From Acridotheres tristis (Eukaryota; Chordata; Aves; Passeriformes; Sturnidae): DNA of 64,000 bases. The stretch covers positions 16,311,501-16,375,500 of the forward strand of contig CM072892.1 in assembly GCA_037013685.1 (NCBI GenBank). The letters run 5' to 3'. Under the pieces are notes generated by a model. It was not told the DNA's origin. It did no database searches and saw nothing but the letters and a program-made list of their open reading frames with translations. The position numbers and the translations under genes were made by a program. Within the stretch, counting starts at the first letter, position 1. Each line of letters starts with the position of its first letter. This document shows, piece by piece, positions 1 through 57,390 of this stretch.

Positions 1-566
1 AAAGATATCAAATTTAATTATGTAGAATTCCCACGAGTCCTTTTAAGTCCAATATGAGAGCCTCAGAGAGCTCCTATGTATGAAATACTGATGGGAAGAA
101 TTCATTGGCTTTTCTAAAGGTTTTTGTAACTTCAGTGCTATAAAACCAGTAATAGTATATGAGTTGTGCAAATATGAGCAGACTACTTTAAGAGTAAAAA
201 ATAACATCTCTTATGTGGAACTCCTGCTTAATTCTAGGTGTGGATGTTTTAGGTTATTACAAAGGACAAAATCATCAGCTTTTAAAATTGTTTTTAAATA
301 CTGAAGCGGTTCAGTTGCTTTTCCCACTCTTTCAGCGTTCAGTTACAAATCTCATTTGTTTGAAATTTAGCTCAGAAAAGGTCAATCTGTAAAGAGGTTT
401 TAGTAGATTTTTAGCTTGAGAAATTACTGTCTGCCATAAAAATAAGTAATTGAAAGTAATAATAGCATCAGCCAGATCTGTGGTACAAATAGGTAACTTG
501 TGGTTTTTGTCTCTTTTTCTCTTTCTTTTCTTTGTTTTTGGGATTTTCTTCTCCCCAATTTTTAAG
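1..566 (+). other. RPS6KA5 intron 2, 3' part
   Basis: AT-rich sequence ends in a pyrimidine-rich tract (about 507-563) and the AAG acceptor at 566. No gene, RNA or recognisable mobile element is seen. Confidence 0.85.
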
Positions 567-44978
<44,412 letters not shown>

Positions 44979-45420
44979 GAAGCAGAGTGTCCTGTCTTGA
45001 GGAGTTAAGTGGTTATAGACTTGGCAGTACCTGTATTGTCTTCTCCCGCCCTTCCTCCCTGTGGCTTACAGGCTGCCACAGGAAGAATCTGTTGCTTTAG
45101 AAATGTATTTTAGTCATACCTTTTTAGCTTTGTATTTCTATACATTTCCTTTTAGCGTTGTTTGGTATCACTGGATATAGTATAATACTGTTATACAGCC
45201 TACATTGTATTCTCTGAGGGCTAAATTACTGGTGTGCAGTCAAGCTCGAGGTAAGTAGCTGTGCTGCTCATGGTACCGCTTGGAAGAAGACTGTTCCTCA
45301 GTGTCACTATCTTCCTCCCAGTTTCTTCCCCACTGCTCAAAGAAAGGAAAGCTCTCTAACGTACACAGAACTTCGGGATCTTCTGCTCTTACACAGCTCT
45401 GTGAAGAATGTTATAGAATT

Positions 45421-45446
45421 TGATTCTTCATGCGTGTGAAGAATCA
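45421..45446 (+). promoter_or_regulatory. Perfect 10-bp stem-loop in RPS6KA5 3' UTR
   Basis: TGATTCTTCA at 45421-45430 and TGAAGAATCA at 45437-45446 are exact reverse complements around a six-base loop TGCGTG. In mRNA this would fold as a compact hairpin about 440 bases after the stop codon. Its function is unknown. Confidence 0.5.
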
Positions 45447-45620
45447 TTGGTACAATGCACCAAAGCAGTATAGTACTTTAAAGCCTTTTAAATTTATGGT
45501 TACATTCTGTCCCATTTATCTGAATTTTAAGATCAAATTGAAGCACTATGGAACTCTTGTTTAAAAAATAACTCCACGTATCTTGTTCTAAACAACTGAG
45601 AATAGAAGTCTTAGTTTTTT

Positions 45621-45630
45621 TTATTTATTT
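45621..45630 (+). promoter_or_regulatory. AU-rich element in RPS6KA5 3' UTR
   Basis: TTATTTATTT sits inside a T-rich tract at about 45614-45640. It contains the nonamer UUAUUUAUU, a known class of mRNA-destabilising element bound by TTP-family and ELAV proteins. Whether it acts here is not visible. Confidence 0.45.
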
Positions 45631-46068
45631 AATTTTTTTAAACACTTCTAGGGTAAAAGATATCTGATAAGGCGAGATATCTAGTACTGTGATACAATAA
45701 TTTTTATTTTTTGAAGTTATTAACTTCTGAAAGATTTTACAGATTCTAAAATGTAATGCTATAAGAGAAAATTGAATTTCGTATTTGATGCTTTGGAAGA
45801 TGGTCACATGTTAAGATACCTATTTCAAGATTTAATTATAATTTATATTTTCTTTTTATAGTTACACAATAATTTTAAAATACTAAGATTTTTTTAAAGA
45901 TGCGAAAACTCCAGTTTCAACATTTGTTATTATAGGGTCCATAAAAATGTATACCAAGTTATTTAAATTTTGCATTGTGCAAATATGGCAGTCTAATAGT
46001 GACTGTAAAATATTAGAGTATATATTTTATTCTTTTGCACTTTATAACATCCAAAGGAGATGTTTTAG

Positions 46069-46074
46069 AATAAA
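46069..46074 (+). terminator. Candidate proximal poly(A) signal of RPS6KA5
   Basis: A canonical AATAAA lies 1.09 kb after the stop codon. Within 60 bases downstream there is T/GT-containing sequence that could serve as a downstream element. This is sequence evidence only. Confidence 0.45.
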
Positions 46075-47207
46075 GTGCACTCAGATCTCTCTTCCTACAA
46101 GGTGCTGAGCACTGTTTTACTGGGCTGAATGACCTGAAATCCACCATATTTGGTGGTTATGATCATTGTGAAGGAGAATTCTGTACTTTGCAGGAGTGAA
46201 TCCCTGTATATTACCCACTGTTTTCATTCCTTACTGTAAAATGCAAAGCTCTTTCTATCTTGCTTTTACATTGTATATAACAAATACTAGACCTGGGCAC
46301 CTTGTGTAGTGTAGATGTTAACAACTTATGCACTGGGAATACTAAAGGGAAATTATATTGAACACTGTGCTTCACAACTTGTTCACTGTGGTGTTCTACA
46401 GTGAAGTATTTCCTACTGTGATAGTATAGTATGTACATAACTGTTTGGAATCATAAATGTGACTTAAAGAAACATCAGCATAATCTTTTAAATCAGTATA
46501 TTTTATAAATTTATGGAGAGCTCTTTTATAGCTTGTATTCTCAATGACTAGGGGTAACTTAACTGCTAAAGATGACTCCAGTTTTGCAAATGCTTACATG
46601 TGTAAGTTTCCACTGAAGTCAGAGAGGCTTCTTGTCATATGCCTAAATTTGTGTGATGGAAGACTAATTGACTAGAGGATTTTGTTAACAACTGTCTCTA
46701 TCCTAAAGTAACCTTAATCCAAACCCTATGCAAAAAAAAGTTATAGAAATTGTTTATATCAGTAGTTTTATTTATAGAATTATATAAGATATCAGTATTG
46801 ACAAATACAATACATCCATGTTTACAGGGACTGTGTGTATCAAAACAAGGCTTTGAAGCCCAACATATTTGTTCTGTGTTTCTTTAATATTAGTAATGGC
46901 ATTCTGAGGTTTTGGAATTGCTTATGTGAAATAGTTTACTACTTTCTTGATGTGAATGTCAACAGTAACTGCAGCATTAATTTCAGGTTGATGTGAATAT
47001 TGAGATTTGCACTGTTTATGTAGAAGTAGTATATTTAAAGATCAGTCTATGTGCTAATAACACAACCAACTTTAAGTGGCCGATGTTAAAGTATTGAAAA
47101 ATAATTGTCAATGTAATATATTAAGGTTTGCTTTCTGAATGCTCTCTTTGGAAGTAATCTCAATAGTGAACATGGCTCATTTGTAAAAGAATAGTTTTCC
47201 TCTCCGG

Positions 47208-47361
47208 AATAAACTTGCTGTAAATACAACAAACAATCCACCATTAATACTTGTTCTGCAGACAGTATAAGTGAATTGGGAGATTGGAGAACAGGTAATT
47301 GCTTGTAAAGTTTGCACTTTGAGGAGTTTATTGAACTTGTCTTCAGGATGAAGACAATAAA
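47208..47361 (+). terminator. Candidate distal poly(A) signals of RPS6KA5
   Basis: Two AATAAA hexamers lie at 47208-47213 and 47356-47361, 2.2-2.4 kb after the stop codon. The second is followed by a T-rich stretch. They would extend the 3' UTR and include three Pumilio-type octamers upstream. Use of either site is an inference. Confidence 0.35.
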
Positions 47362-47399
47362 AAGCAATTTCAGTCTGATTTTATTTAAGTGTAAGAAAC

Positions 47400-50300
47400 C
47401 TTTGGATACCAGGTGGATTTGGAATATTGTGACCCAGCTGAAAGAACCTAAACGTTAGGAACACAGAACAGTTTTTTCCCTGTCGGGAAATTTAAACTGT
47501 TTCTTGACAAACTGATGAAACAAGCATGTTTGCACAAGATACTAACTGCTACATAATGGCTGTATTGTCAATCTTTTTTTATATACAGGTTTTGAGATAC
47601 TGTTGTGAGACTAAAGTTAATAGAATACATCACTTGTATCAAAACCAACTTCTATGGCTGAATATTTCTATGTCTTCTTTGTGCTCTCATAGTAGTTGTT
47701 TAATGAAAAATTAAACCCAGGGTATTTCTTTTGGGCAGGGCTAAGTACATTTAGGTGTCACCTTGTATTTGCTTTGAGCCAGTTACCCAGGGTAGCTAAA
47801 ATGTTGACGACCTCTGAATGCCTGCTGCCTCCAGGTAACAGAGCTCTCGAGGAAGTGTGTTGGACACTAAGCCGTCTGAATTTTTAGATTAACATATTTC
47901 CATAAACAACTGCTGATGTACATACACATTGATACATTGTAACTTCAGTTGCAAACTAGACAGCTTAAGAGTAAGTTTACTTCTTGTTCTGATGTCCCTG
48001 CAGGAGAATATTTACCCTTGGCAGAACAGTGTTTTAATCTGTTGACCAGCCTGGAACTCAAGGTCGTATAAAGACCATGAGCCATATTTTTCATACTCAA
48101 ACCATTGTTTCAAATTTGAAGTTGGTCTTCATTAGTACTATAAATACTTTATATTGTCTTGGTGAAGAGATGTTACACCATAAATTACGTGTTGAGTTTT
48201 CTTCACAGTGCTGCTATACCTCAATCAGCTTAAATGTCTAGTAATGATATCTGCCTGCTGTCAGAAATACAGTGCTGTCAGCGATGTTGTAGGCAGATTT
48301 GTGTGAAAAGCCAAATTTCTTATGAGTAAAGATTTCAATTAGTGTGGGTTTTAATCTAATCTTCAAAGTACTCAATATCTGGTAAAGCCATTTCTTTGTA
48401 ATACTTGTAGAAACACAAATATTAGTAGTAGCAGGTAATTCTGCTAAAGGATTTAAAGAAGTACAAAGAAAACATGTCTTACTGTTCCTCTGGCATAGTG
48501 AAATTTCTATAATTTAAAGAAAAGAATCAGTGTATTTGGCATATGTATTGTTTACTGCTGTTGAAAAAACCCTCTATTAAATACTTCATTAAACAGTTGG
48601 GAGCAAGGTGCAGCATGTATTGCATCAGAGAATGGATTGAGGCTTCAAATTGGCTCTGCTGATGGACATATTTTCTCAGCTCTTTTTCATGACTACTTTT
48701 CTGAACAAGATAACGATTCCTACACAGCTGTATCCCTTCTCAGTCACCTGAAAACAGAATAATTCTCAGCAGAAAATGTATTCATTGGTTGTCATGAAAT
48801 GTTGCACAAACATCTTACATTTTTAATCTGTGCATGTGTTCTCTGCATGCATGTAGATTCATGCTGTATTGCATGTCTAGATCTCAATTTAAAGTAATAT
48901 GCCTTGATTAAGTGAACTTGAAAATTTGAAAAATGGGTTCTGAGCTCACACAGGTTCGGAGGATCAGATAAGGGGGCTGCCACAGAAGAGGAAGAAGGTT
49001 ATAGGAAGCCAGAGGTGAGAAGCTTCTGGGAAGGTATTTTCAGGAGTAATTTCTCCCCTGGCTATCTCCGTGTGTATTATTCACTGACAGTGAACTGCAA
49101 GCTTTCTTGCCAGTTGTCCAACATAAACATATTTCCTATCTCTGCAGGTCTCTGAGTATTTGTGTGTGTGGCTTTATAATATTTAGTTCATCATATTGAA
49201 ATTATTTATGTCTCAAGTATCATTCCAGGTGTTTTTACTAAGTTAATAGTCTTCATTCTTTCCCCCATAAGTGACAGTCTTTTGCAATAATGTAAATTTC
49301 AAGAAAACATGTATTTTGACAACCTTCATGTTCTGTGTGATAGAAATGGGAGACAGCAACTGGCTGGGAAACAATTATAAGTGTTTAGATAGAGAAGTTA
49401 TGGGCTGGTCTGACTAATACTTTATTCAGTGGTAAAAAGGAATCCATATTATTCACATGTAAACTTGCTTTTAAAAATTGGCAACCAATCTAACCGTATT
49501 TACAAGAGTCATGCAGAAGTCTACTAACTTCCTTTGAAATGCCAATAATAAAGGAAAGAAAAACAGAACTCTTCTTTAATTGCTTCAGGAGCTGCCAAAA
49601 AACCTAACAGATGAAACTGCAAACTGATTGCAAACTTCTTACAGCTTTTTTAATACAAAGATATTTGTCAACAAATCCAGCATCAAATCTTAAAATTGGT
49701 CTCATTTATGTTCATCTGATTTTCCCTAGTTGCATTTTTATTTTGTTACATATGCAATTGTCTTAGTATCATTATGACTTATTATTGTAAGTAGGAAAAA
49801 AATCTAAGGATTTAGGATTAGGCCTTGTGAATAACCAAAAGAAATCTGTTTGGAAGGGTAACCATTTCAAAATATGCATATATATAAATGATATTTGCTG
49901 ATTAAACGATTCTAACCAAGTACATTTAATCTAAGTTATGGGTGTGATTTTGTGTGACATTCACGTGTGAAGTCTTTGGGATTTAGGAAAGTGAGAAGAA
50001 AGGGGAAAATTAAAGATGATGCTACAAAGAGGGGAACATGCTTGAAATTTGTCCTCAATTTACTCAAGGTGACTGGTTACAGTATGGCAGTATCATCGTA
50101 AGGTCTGCAGAAGCTCATTCATTAGTAACAGTACATATGCTTTTTTCCTTTAAAAGTAATACAGTGGAGAACAGAAAGTAAATTCACAAAAGCAAACAAT
50201 ACCTCAAAGCTTTTCTCAGGTGTCTCCTTAATGAGTTCTCGTCCTTTAAACAGGTAGCTGCTGTACGTAACAGTTACTCTTGTTGAAGCCTGCTTGAGGG

Positions 50301-53300
50301 AACAGGATCCCACTCTCTGGTCATGTGTTCACTGTAGAGGGATGCTACAAATTAGAGCTCAGGGTACTGTGTCCCTGTTACTTTTAAGTTCAAGTGTTCA
50401 TACAATTATGTATGAATTACCTTGTATGTATTACCTTGTCAGTCCAATTGGTATGCAGCTGTGGCAGGTCAGTTCAATTTTAGTGTTCTCAAATTAAAAG
50501 GAAGACTTGAGATCTACTTCAGGACCAAAGTGAGAACAGGCTTTGAATCTTAACATCCATCTGGATTACAAAAATGAATAAAAGTTTGGCGTTGGCTTTC
50601 AACCTTGACAGTCTTAAGATGCTCCTGCAGCAAATATGGATGCTTACAGATATCTTTACAGTATTGATCTCTTACACCTGCAGAGAAGGAAACCTGCAAA
50701 ATTGTTTCTTGCCAGATAAAAACTTCTGCTGGAGTCCTAGTAAAGAAATCATCCCTAATTTCTACCTTTACCTTTGAAGCTGTAAAGGCAAAAAATGAAT
50801 TGGTGACAGATTCTGACAGCTGGTTATAAAGGAGCAGGCTGTGTTAATTTGCAGTGAGAGGAACAGGGCGTTCTATTTCATGTGTCAGTGTGGGCAGGGA
50901 GTGGGGAGAGGGAAGGAAATGGGAAGAAGGGAATGCTGAGTGCTTTGCCTCACTGTAATTTACAGGACATTCTGGTTGCACACCATTGCTTGTGAAGGAG
51001 CAATGATCTCCACATTCAGTTAAAGTCTTTTTGAATAAAAAAACCCTGCACCTGACAACTTTTCTTTTTGGAAACTGTCATTTTCAAATGGCAAATGTAG
51101 CATCGTGGACATTGATTTCCTTAATGCCAGTTATCAACATATTACAGTGACATTTTCTTTCTGACAAATACACACCTCTCTAAAATTCTTTGTCATGCCA
51201 ACAAAGTGCAAAACCTTGGGATAAAAGTTTATCAAAAAGCAAGATAAGTAATTGAATTGGTTTATTTTGTCCAATATTCAGAAAATGAATCAAGATTATG
51301 GGAGTGAGTCCGGAGGATGATTCAGAATTTGATGGGAAAAGTACTAGAAAAAAGGATAATTTTGTGAACACAGTGGTGGAGAAAATACAGGAAAGCTGTG
51401 TTCTAGAAGACTGCTCAGGACTTGTGGAAGATAGGTGGAACCAGATGTCAGGTGAATGCTCCTGTCTCTAGAGCTGTGAAAGCCTAACCATCCTTATTTG
51501 AAGGATAGTAAGTCCAGCCTGTTGGCCAGTCCTGTCAGAGCCACGGGTTTTAGGAAAATCTGTTTCTGGGCTTCTGTCTTGGAGGTACTTATTTGCAAGT
51601 CTTGTTAAGCACCAGGTTGTAATCAACATTTGGCAAATCAGACTCTTCTGCTATGTTGGAATAACTGTAATGAAAGTCTGGTTCTTCAGCAGCCTGTTTT
51701 CTTCTTCAGGCTATGGTGTTCAAAATAGGAAGAGATTTTTTTTGTTGTTGCCCTACATTGTGTGGTTAACCACTCTGGTGTCTTCAAAGTTAACGCAAAG
51801 CAATCTGGAGAAGTACATCTTGTCATTGTTAACAAGTCAGCCTCGGATTCCCATAGGAGAAGCTCTTACCAGAGCTGTGCACAGTGCAGAGCAATAGCAT
51901 GAGTATTCCCTGTGGTTAGCTGGTGGCCTGCATGTCTATTCTTCTTCCAGCTCCTGAAGTTGTGTGTGCTGGGAACTCTTCTTGCAGAAAAGTGTAAAAA
52001 AAAATAAACCAAACATCTGAATGCTAGGTAGAACACTGGGGTGAAGGCAGTTTTATTAAACCAGGGAGTTTATTGGCTGTTGCATTATGCATGACTTCTC
52101 GGCAGTAGGGAGAAGTATCTGAATAAGTGTCTAAGACAGACTGATAGTATTTGAGCTATTACTGATCTCCAGCACTGTCAGGAGCTTGGTTTTGGAGGAA
52201 AATGTGTGAATGTGCCTGAATATGGTAAAATGCTATGATATAATGCTAACATCAAACCTAAAGAATCCTACATTTTTCTAGTATATGTTAGGATTAAGTA
52301 AGTTATGCAGGTTTTGTGGGGGTTTTTCAGAGGATGTGAGTATGGTGTTTACTTTCAATTACTATTATTTATTTTTACTCCCTGTATGGTATACTTAGTT
52401 CTGTTACTTTCCTGGCCATTCTCTTTATGTTAATCCACTTATTTCTTTGATTTCTGTAGTCTTTCTGCTTGTCCTGAAAGGTAATACATGGGTATTTTTG
52501 CCCAAAAAGAACTGTAGAGTCAAATGACTAATATACAGAAGAAATAAAAGTATGAAGAAAGGCTATGCAATAAACATTTTCCTTTATCACTGTGGAAATA
52601 CCCAGCTTAAATTGCACTGGTCATTAAATAGATACTTTACTCTTCAGATGACTTAACTGACAAACAGAATGAATAGTGTTAGAAGTAAAAAAAAACCCGA
52701 CAGTTTTAAAGATAACTAAATAATTAAAATTTTTGGGGAAGTGAGTGCAAACTGAAAGGTACAAGCTGAAGTAGCACTTTCAAATTGTGAACAAGGTGCC
52801 AGATCTGGCTGGCTGACTTATCTTTTACACCTTGAAGTAGAGCTAGGTCAGCAGCAGGTAGGAGAAATCAGCTTTGTCTTGCAGATGTGGAACTTCAGAT
52901 TTTCGGGAACCTGTACTTGGATCCAGCAGGAGCAGTAAGAGGCTGAAAACTGGCAATTAGTTCCGAAAAGCTTTGTGAATCATCTTTGTGAAGATATATG
53001 AAGTCCACAGGAGGATAGTTCACATCCCAACCAGCTGTAGTTACAGTAACATTATTGTTTTCTACATGAGTTTTTATCAAGCAGCTAAAAAAAGCATATG
53101 TGCTGTTCTTACCTTATCTGTGCTAGTAAGAATGATCTCCAGGGCAGTGAAGCAGATTGGAAGTTATATTCTGTGGTTTCAGACAAATGCTAGGCATCTT
53201 GGAGACTTCTTTGATCATGTTTATTGTATTTTAAATTAATCATGTTTCAGTCATTTTCTCTAGAAATACCAAGTTGAGTTTTTCATAGAAAGGAACTATG

Positions 53301-56300
53301 GCTTATCAGAGAATATGAAGAGGAAAAAAAATAATTTTAGAGAATCTCAGAAGCTGAAAGCAGAGTTTGTCTTTTGAACTACAAGAGCAAGTGTTAGGCA
53401 ATAGAGTTCTGAAAGGTTGAGTTAGACCAGATAAGGTAAGCTGTAGAGTGTAGAGCCAACTGAATATTTTAAGAATGTCAGAAATGTAATGCCGAGTCAA
53501 ACCAGTGGGACCAGAACTGCACACAGCACTCCAGTGCAGATTACAGCATGGACTCCACTGTGGCAGAATGATGCTGGCTGCTTTGTCCTCAGTAGTCTTT
53601 TTGGTGATTCCTGTTGTTTTGTAGGCTGCCACTGCACAATGCAACAAGGATTTCAGGGACTTGTCTGTGATTTCCTGACATCCTGTATCAAATATAAATC
53701 AATTATCTCTAGACAAATAACTTGTGTTTGGCCAGTTCATGTTGCCTGAAATTCTGTCTTGTTTTGGAGACATCAAGACTGGAAGAATCTGCTGCCTCTT
53801 TGGTATTTAACCAAATAGTTAGTTTTTGTGATAACTTTAAAAAAGTCTAATTTCTTATATAACTTTATTTGGAGCAGGTGTCAACCTTTCGTTTTGGTTT
53901 GTTTTTGTTTGTGACTTTTTTGTTGTTTGTTTTGTTTTCTGATTTTTTTACATGGTACTTAATTTCCAAAACATGAAGCTTTTTTTTTTTTTATTCTGCC
54001 AGTTGTTATGGCAGAAGCTGATGACTTGTGAGGTCTCTGAACCCATATTTGCTATGGAGAAATAGCATCTAACATTTCTGTTACTGCATTCACTCCTTAG
54101 TGTTTCTGACTAGTAGGAGTATGGATCTCTTGGAATTTTCCCCAGTTAATCCTAGGAAGTCTCCTTCTCCCCTCTCTGCTAAGGACCTTGCTTTTGGAAC
54201 ATAATAACGTAGCCTTGTATACAAATTTTCTCTTAGGGTCACATCAGGCTGGACAGACTGTGTTCTCCCACTGTCTTCCACCTTCCTTTGGCACATAAGC
54301 ACGAGCCCAGTGTCCTCAGGATGCCCCTGGTGTTCCACGACCTGTTCAAAGGAACTTGATGAATCCCAGGGGAGCCACTCTTTGTTTAAGACTATTCTGC
54401 ATTAATTCTGTATCTGCTGATTTTTTTAAGACTTCTCTCCAGTTATTAACATAATTGAAACATCTAATTTAAATGCATGAATTTTCATTCTTTCTAAACA
54501 CCGAACAAAAATAGTTGCTGAGCATTCCTTTCTGACTGACGTTTTTCTTGCCTCTGGATAGTAATAAACTGATGATGTTGCTAAAATTATTCATTGTCCT
54601 CGGCAACTTTCTTAGCCATTTGTCATACTATTCACAACATACAGTATTTTCTGTCAATGTTTTAAGCTACCCACAGGTTTAGAAATTTTCCAAAGTTATG
54701 TGTAGCTTTCGACTCCCTCTGGTGGTCTGGCAGTGGAGCTGGCAAATAGTTTCACTATCGCTGACTGCAACAAGCAACACGTTTGAATGCAGTATGACAT
54801 TTGTATTTTATTTTTGCCCTTAATAAATAGTAAAAAATGGTGTATGGGTGGTTTTCTATTTGCAAAGTAGAGGCCTAATAAAATGCAAAACCGTTTTATC
54901 TTTCTAAAAACATAAAATTACTATTTTTTTTTAAATCTAGAATACTATTCTGGACACTGTTTTCATAAGTAAGTCAAAAGAATAGGAAAACGTCTTTGCC
55001 TCTGAGGTTCAGTTTGTCTATGAAGATTTTCTTTTTTGAGTTTAAACTAGAGATTAAGCTACAATCTGGATCACATCTAGAATTTAGCTGAACTGTGTCT
55101 ATAAGTTTTGTTATTGTGCAAAGACCGTGCAGGGTCCCTCTTCATCTTCTTCCCTACAAGCAGTGTAAGCACTTATCTCAAATCCTTAGATCTTTGAACA
55201 AGACTGAAATGTTTTACACTGCCTCAATAAAAATGAGAAACAGCAAACAATGGCATTTTTTTTTTCCTATTTCTTACTACATGTTAATATAGGATAGCAA
55301 ATTTACTGGCACCATACCATTGTAAAAATACAGTTGTGGAGCATGTCGCAATTCAGATATAAATTTATTTATTCATCCTCCAAAAAACAGTGGAGTGTGG
55401 TTTCTTTTTTAGTTCTGGGAGGTGAGTTTTTTCTGTGATTTGTGTAAATATGTGCATTTGTGGTGCAGAGGATATTTCCAGACACAGTGTGGCAAGTTTA
55501 AAATGTAGTATGAAACACTGAGCTGGAAGAATATGATTTCAGTAGAAACTGGCAGTTGAATGATATACTCTGTTTCCTTTCACTGGCAGTGCTGGCTCCC
55601 ATTTCACAGGAGTGGGCTTGGAAAGGACTTCTTTTGGAGTCTGACTTTTTTTTTTCAGAACTTTTAGTAATTAAACTTTGGATTCAGACAATCAATATCA
55701 AGGACTGTTAGCCACTGTCATTTATTAAAGACTGTGAATTAACATCAAGAGATTTCATAAACTAGTAAAAAAATCTGTTTGCCTGCTTGTACAGGCGTGC
55801 ATTCCATTTGCTGTATCAATTACCCATTATCTCACAAGTGCAGTATGAACTGAATAACTTTGAAGGCAACAAACTACAAAATCAAACGTCCATTGTGAAG
55901 AAACTTTTCGGGTTCCTAGGTTTTCTTTAATTGTTTTGTGTATGATTTTAACTTTCAAACAGCCATAAGGGCTTAATGGTTTACAAACTAATGTACATTT
56001 GCAGTTGTAATTATTTTATCTCTAAGAAAATAAACTCATCTAAGTACAAAACTTTGAAATGTTGAAATAATTTGCTAAAGTTTATTTCACTTTTTACATG
56101 GCTGTCTTCCTTGCTATGGGACAAGGGTGGTAGGTTTTATAATTGTTGTCAGCCTGTTGATTTAGTGGGTATTCTTCAGTCTCACTTCCCTTCAAACAGC
56201 ATGTTTATACTCTCAAAAAGGAGACAAATGTCACTGTGAAATTATTTCCTCAAACAATTTTCATATGGTCTCTTCTCAATTTCATAGAGATTACTGACTT

Positions 56301-57390
56301 CAGTAGGAATGGAGAACTGTGAGGTTGCTTCCTTTCAGTAACAATGTTGCACTAACTGGGAAAAAAAAAGACTTGGGTTCCAGTAGAAGTTTTGCTTCCA
56401 TAATGGTTATGAGCTGTGCTCTTCCCTCTAGAGAAATTAATTATCCCACTAATGAGTTTTGGCCTGAGAATTTTTGCACTTCACATTTGAGAAAATAGCA
56501 GACAGTAGTAGGAGTTGATTATGATTGCCTTAAAATACAAATAGTATTTGAATTGCATCTCTGATCACTTGCAGTAGGAATATATTTAACATTCTAATAT
56601 GCATTACAATGTTGATTTTAATTGAAAGATAAAAGATTGGTAAAATTACCATTTATGCTGAGGAAAAGCTTTTTAATGTTTACTTTTAATTTTACTGTGG
56701 ATATAAAAAAGGACTTTTATGCTGTCTTCTGTAGCATATTTCCCTCAAAATTATTTTCTTTCTCTGATGTATGCTATAGGTAGAAAAATAATTTTAATAG
56801 CATTATGAATAGCAGCTTTGGACAAATATTTTGAAAAAAAAAATACATGCCACTGGTAAGTGTGCCAAACTAAAACCAGAGTTGTAGGTAAACTTGCATA
56901 TTAAACACTTTTTCTTTAAATAGTGAAACAACACTGGTCATTAAGCATTACTAACCTTTGACACAAGTTGGCTGTAAATCTTGGATTCTTCCCCACTTCT
57001 TCAGTGGTGAATAGTATTTGTCTAAGAAGCCAAAAATTTAGTCTGGAATAAAAAACCCATTGACCCGGTAAGTTTGCTTGCAGGAGGTTTTTCCCTGTTC
57101 TCTGGGTTTTGAGCATTCTATTTTCATATGTTGCCTTTATAAATGCAAGTACTTTTAAAATTGATTTTACTAATTCTTTTTTATGGAATACTTAATATCT
57201 TAGCAGAGATTAAAATGCTACTTTATTTAAGTCAGTTTATATTCTCTCTAACATTGTCACCATTTTAAAGGCCCATCATCAAAAGGCCTGTTTCTCATAG
57301 ATCTCTGTGGAGTACTAGTGCAGCAAGTTTCTTTACCAGGTTTATTTTCAGGTGATGAGAAATATGGGAGTACTGTATCAGTGTGTGTAT
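47400..57390. other. Intergenic region between RPS6KA5 and the upstream LTR of TTC7B
   Basis: AT-rich sequence with scattered short open frames and no supportable gene. A weak CR1 relic lies at about 53495-53640. Its left end may include the extended RPS6KA5 3' UTR. Confidence 0.7.
53495..53640 (-). mobile_element. Diverged CR1-like fragment, minus strand
   Basis: GACCAGAACTGCACACAGCA followed by CTCCAG resembles the reverse complement of a well-conserved CR1 ORF2 stretch, and the sequence continues in the expected way to GGCTGCCACTGCACA. No 3' end is seen. The match is from memory and patchy. Confidence 0.5.

Larger units (their letters stand above)
44979..46090 (+). other. RPS6KA5: RPS6KA5 3' UTR, to the first good poly(A) signal
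   Basis: This stretch follows the stop codon without a splice donor that I would trust. It ends just after AATAAA at 46069-46074. It includes a 10-bp stem-loop at 45421-45446 and an AU-rich element at 45621-45630. Transcripts may run on to the later signals near 47208 or 47356. The true end cannot be seen from sequence alone. Confidence 0.6.
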
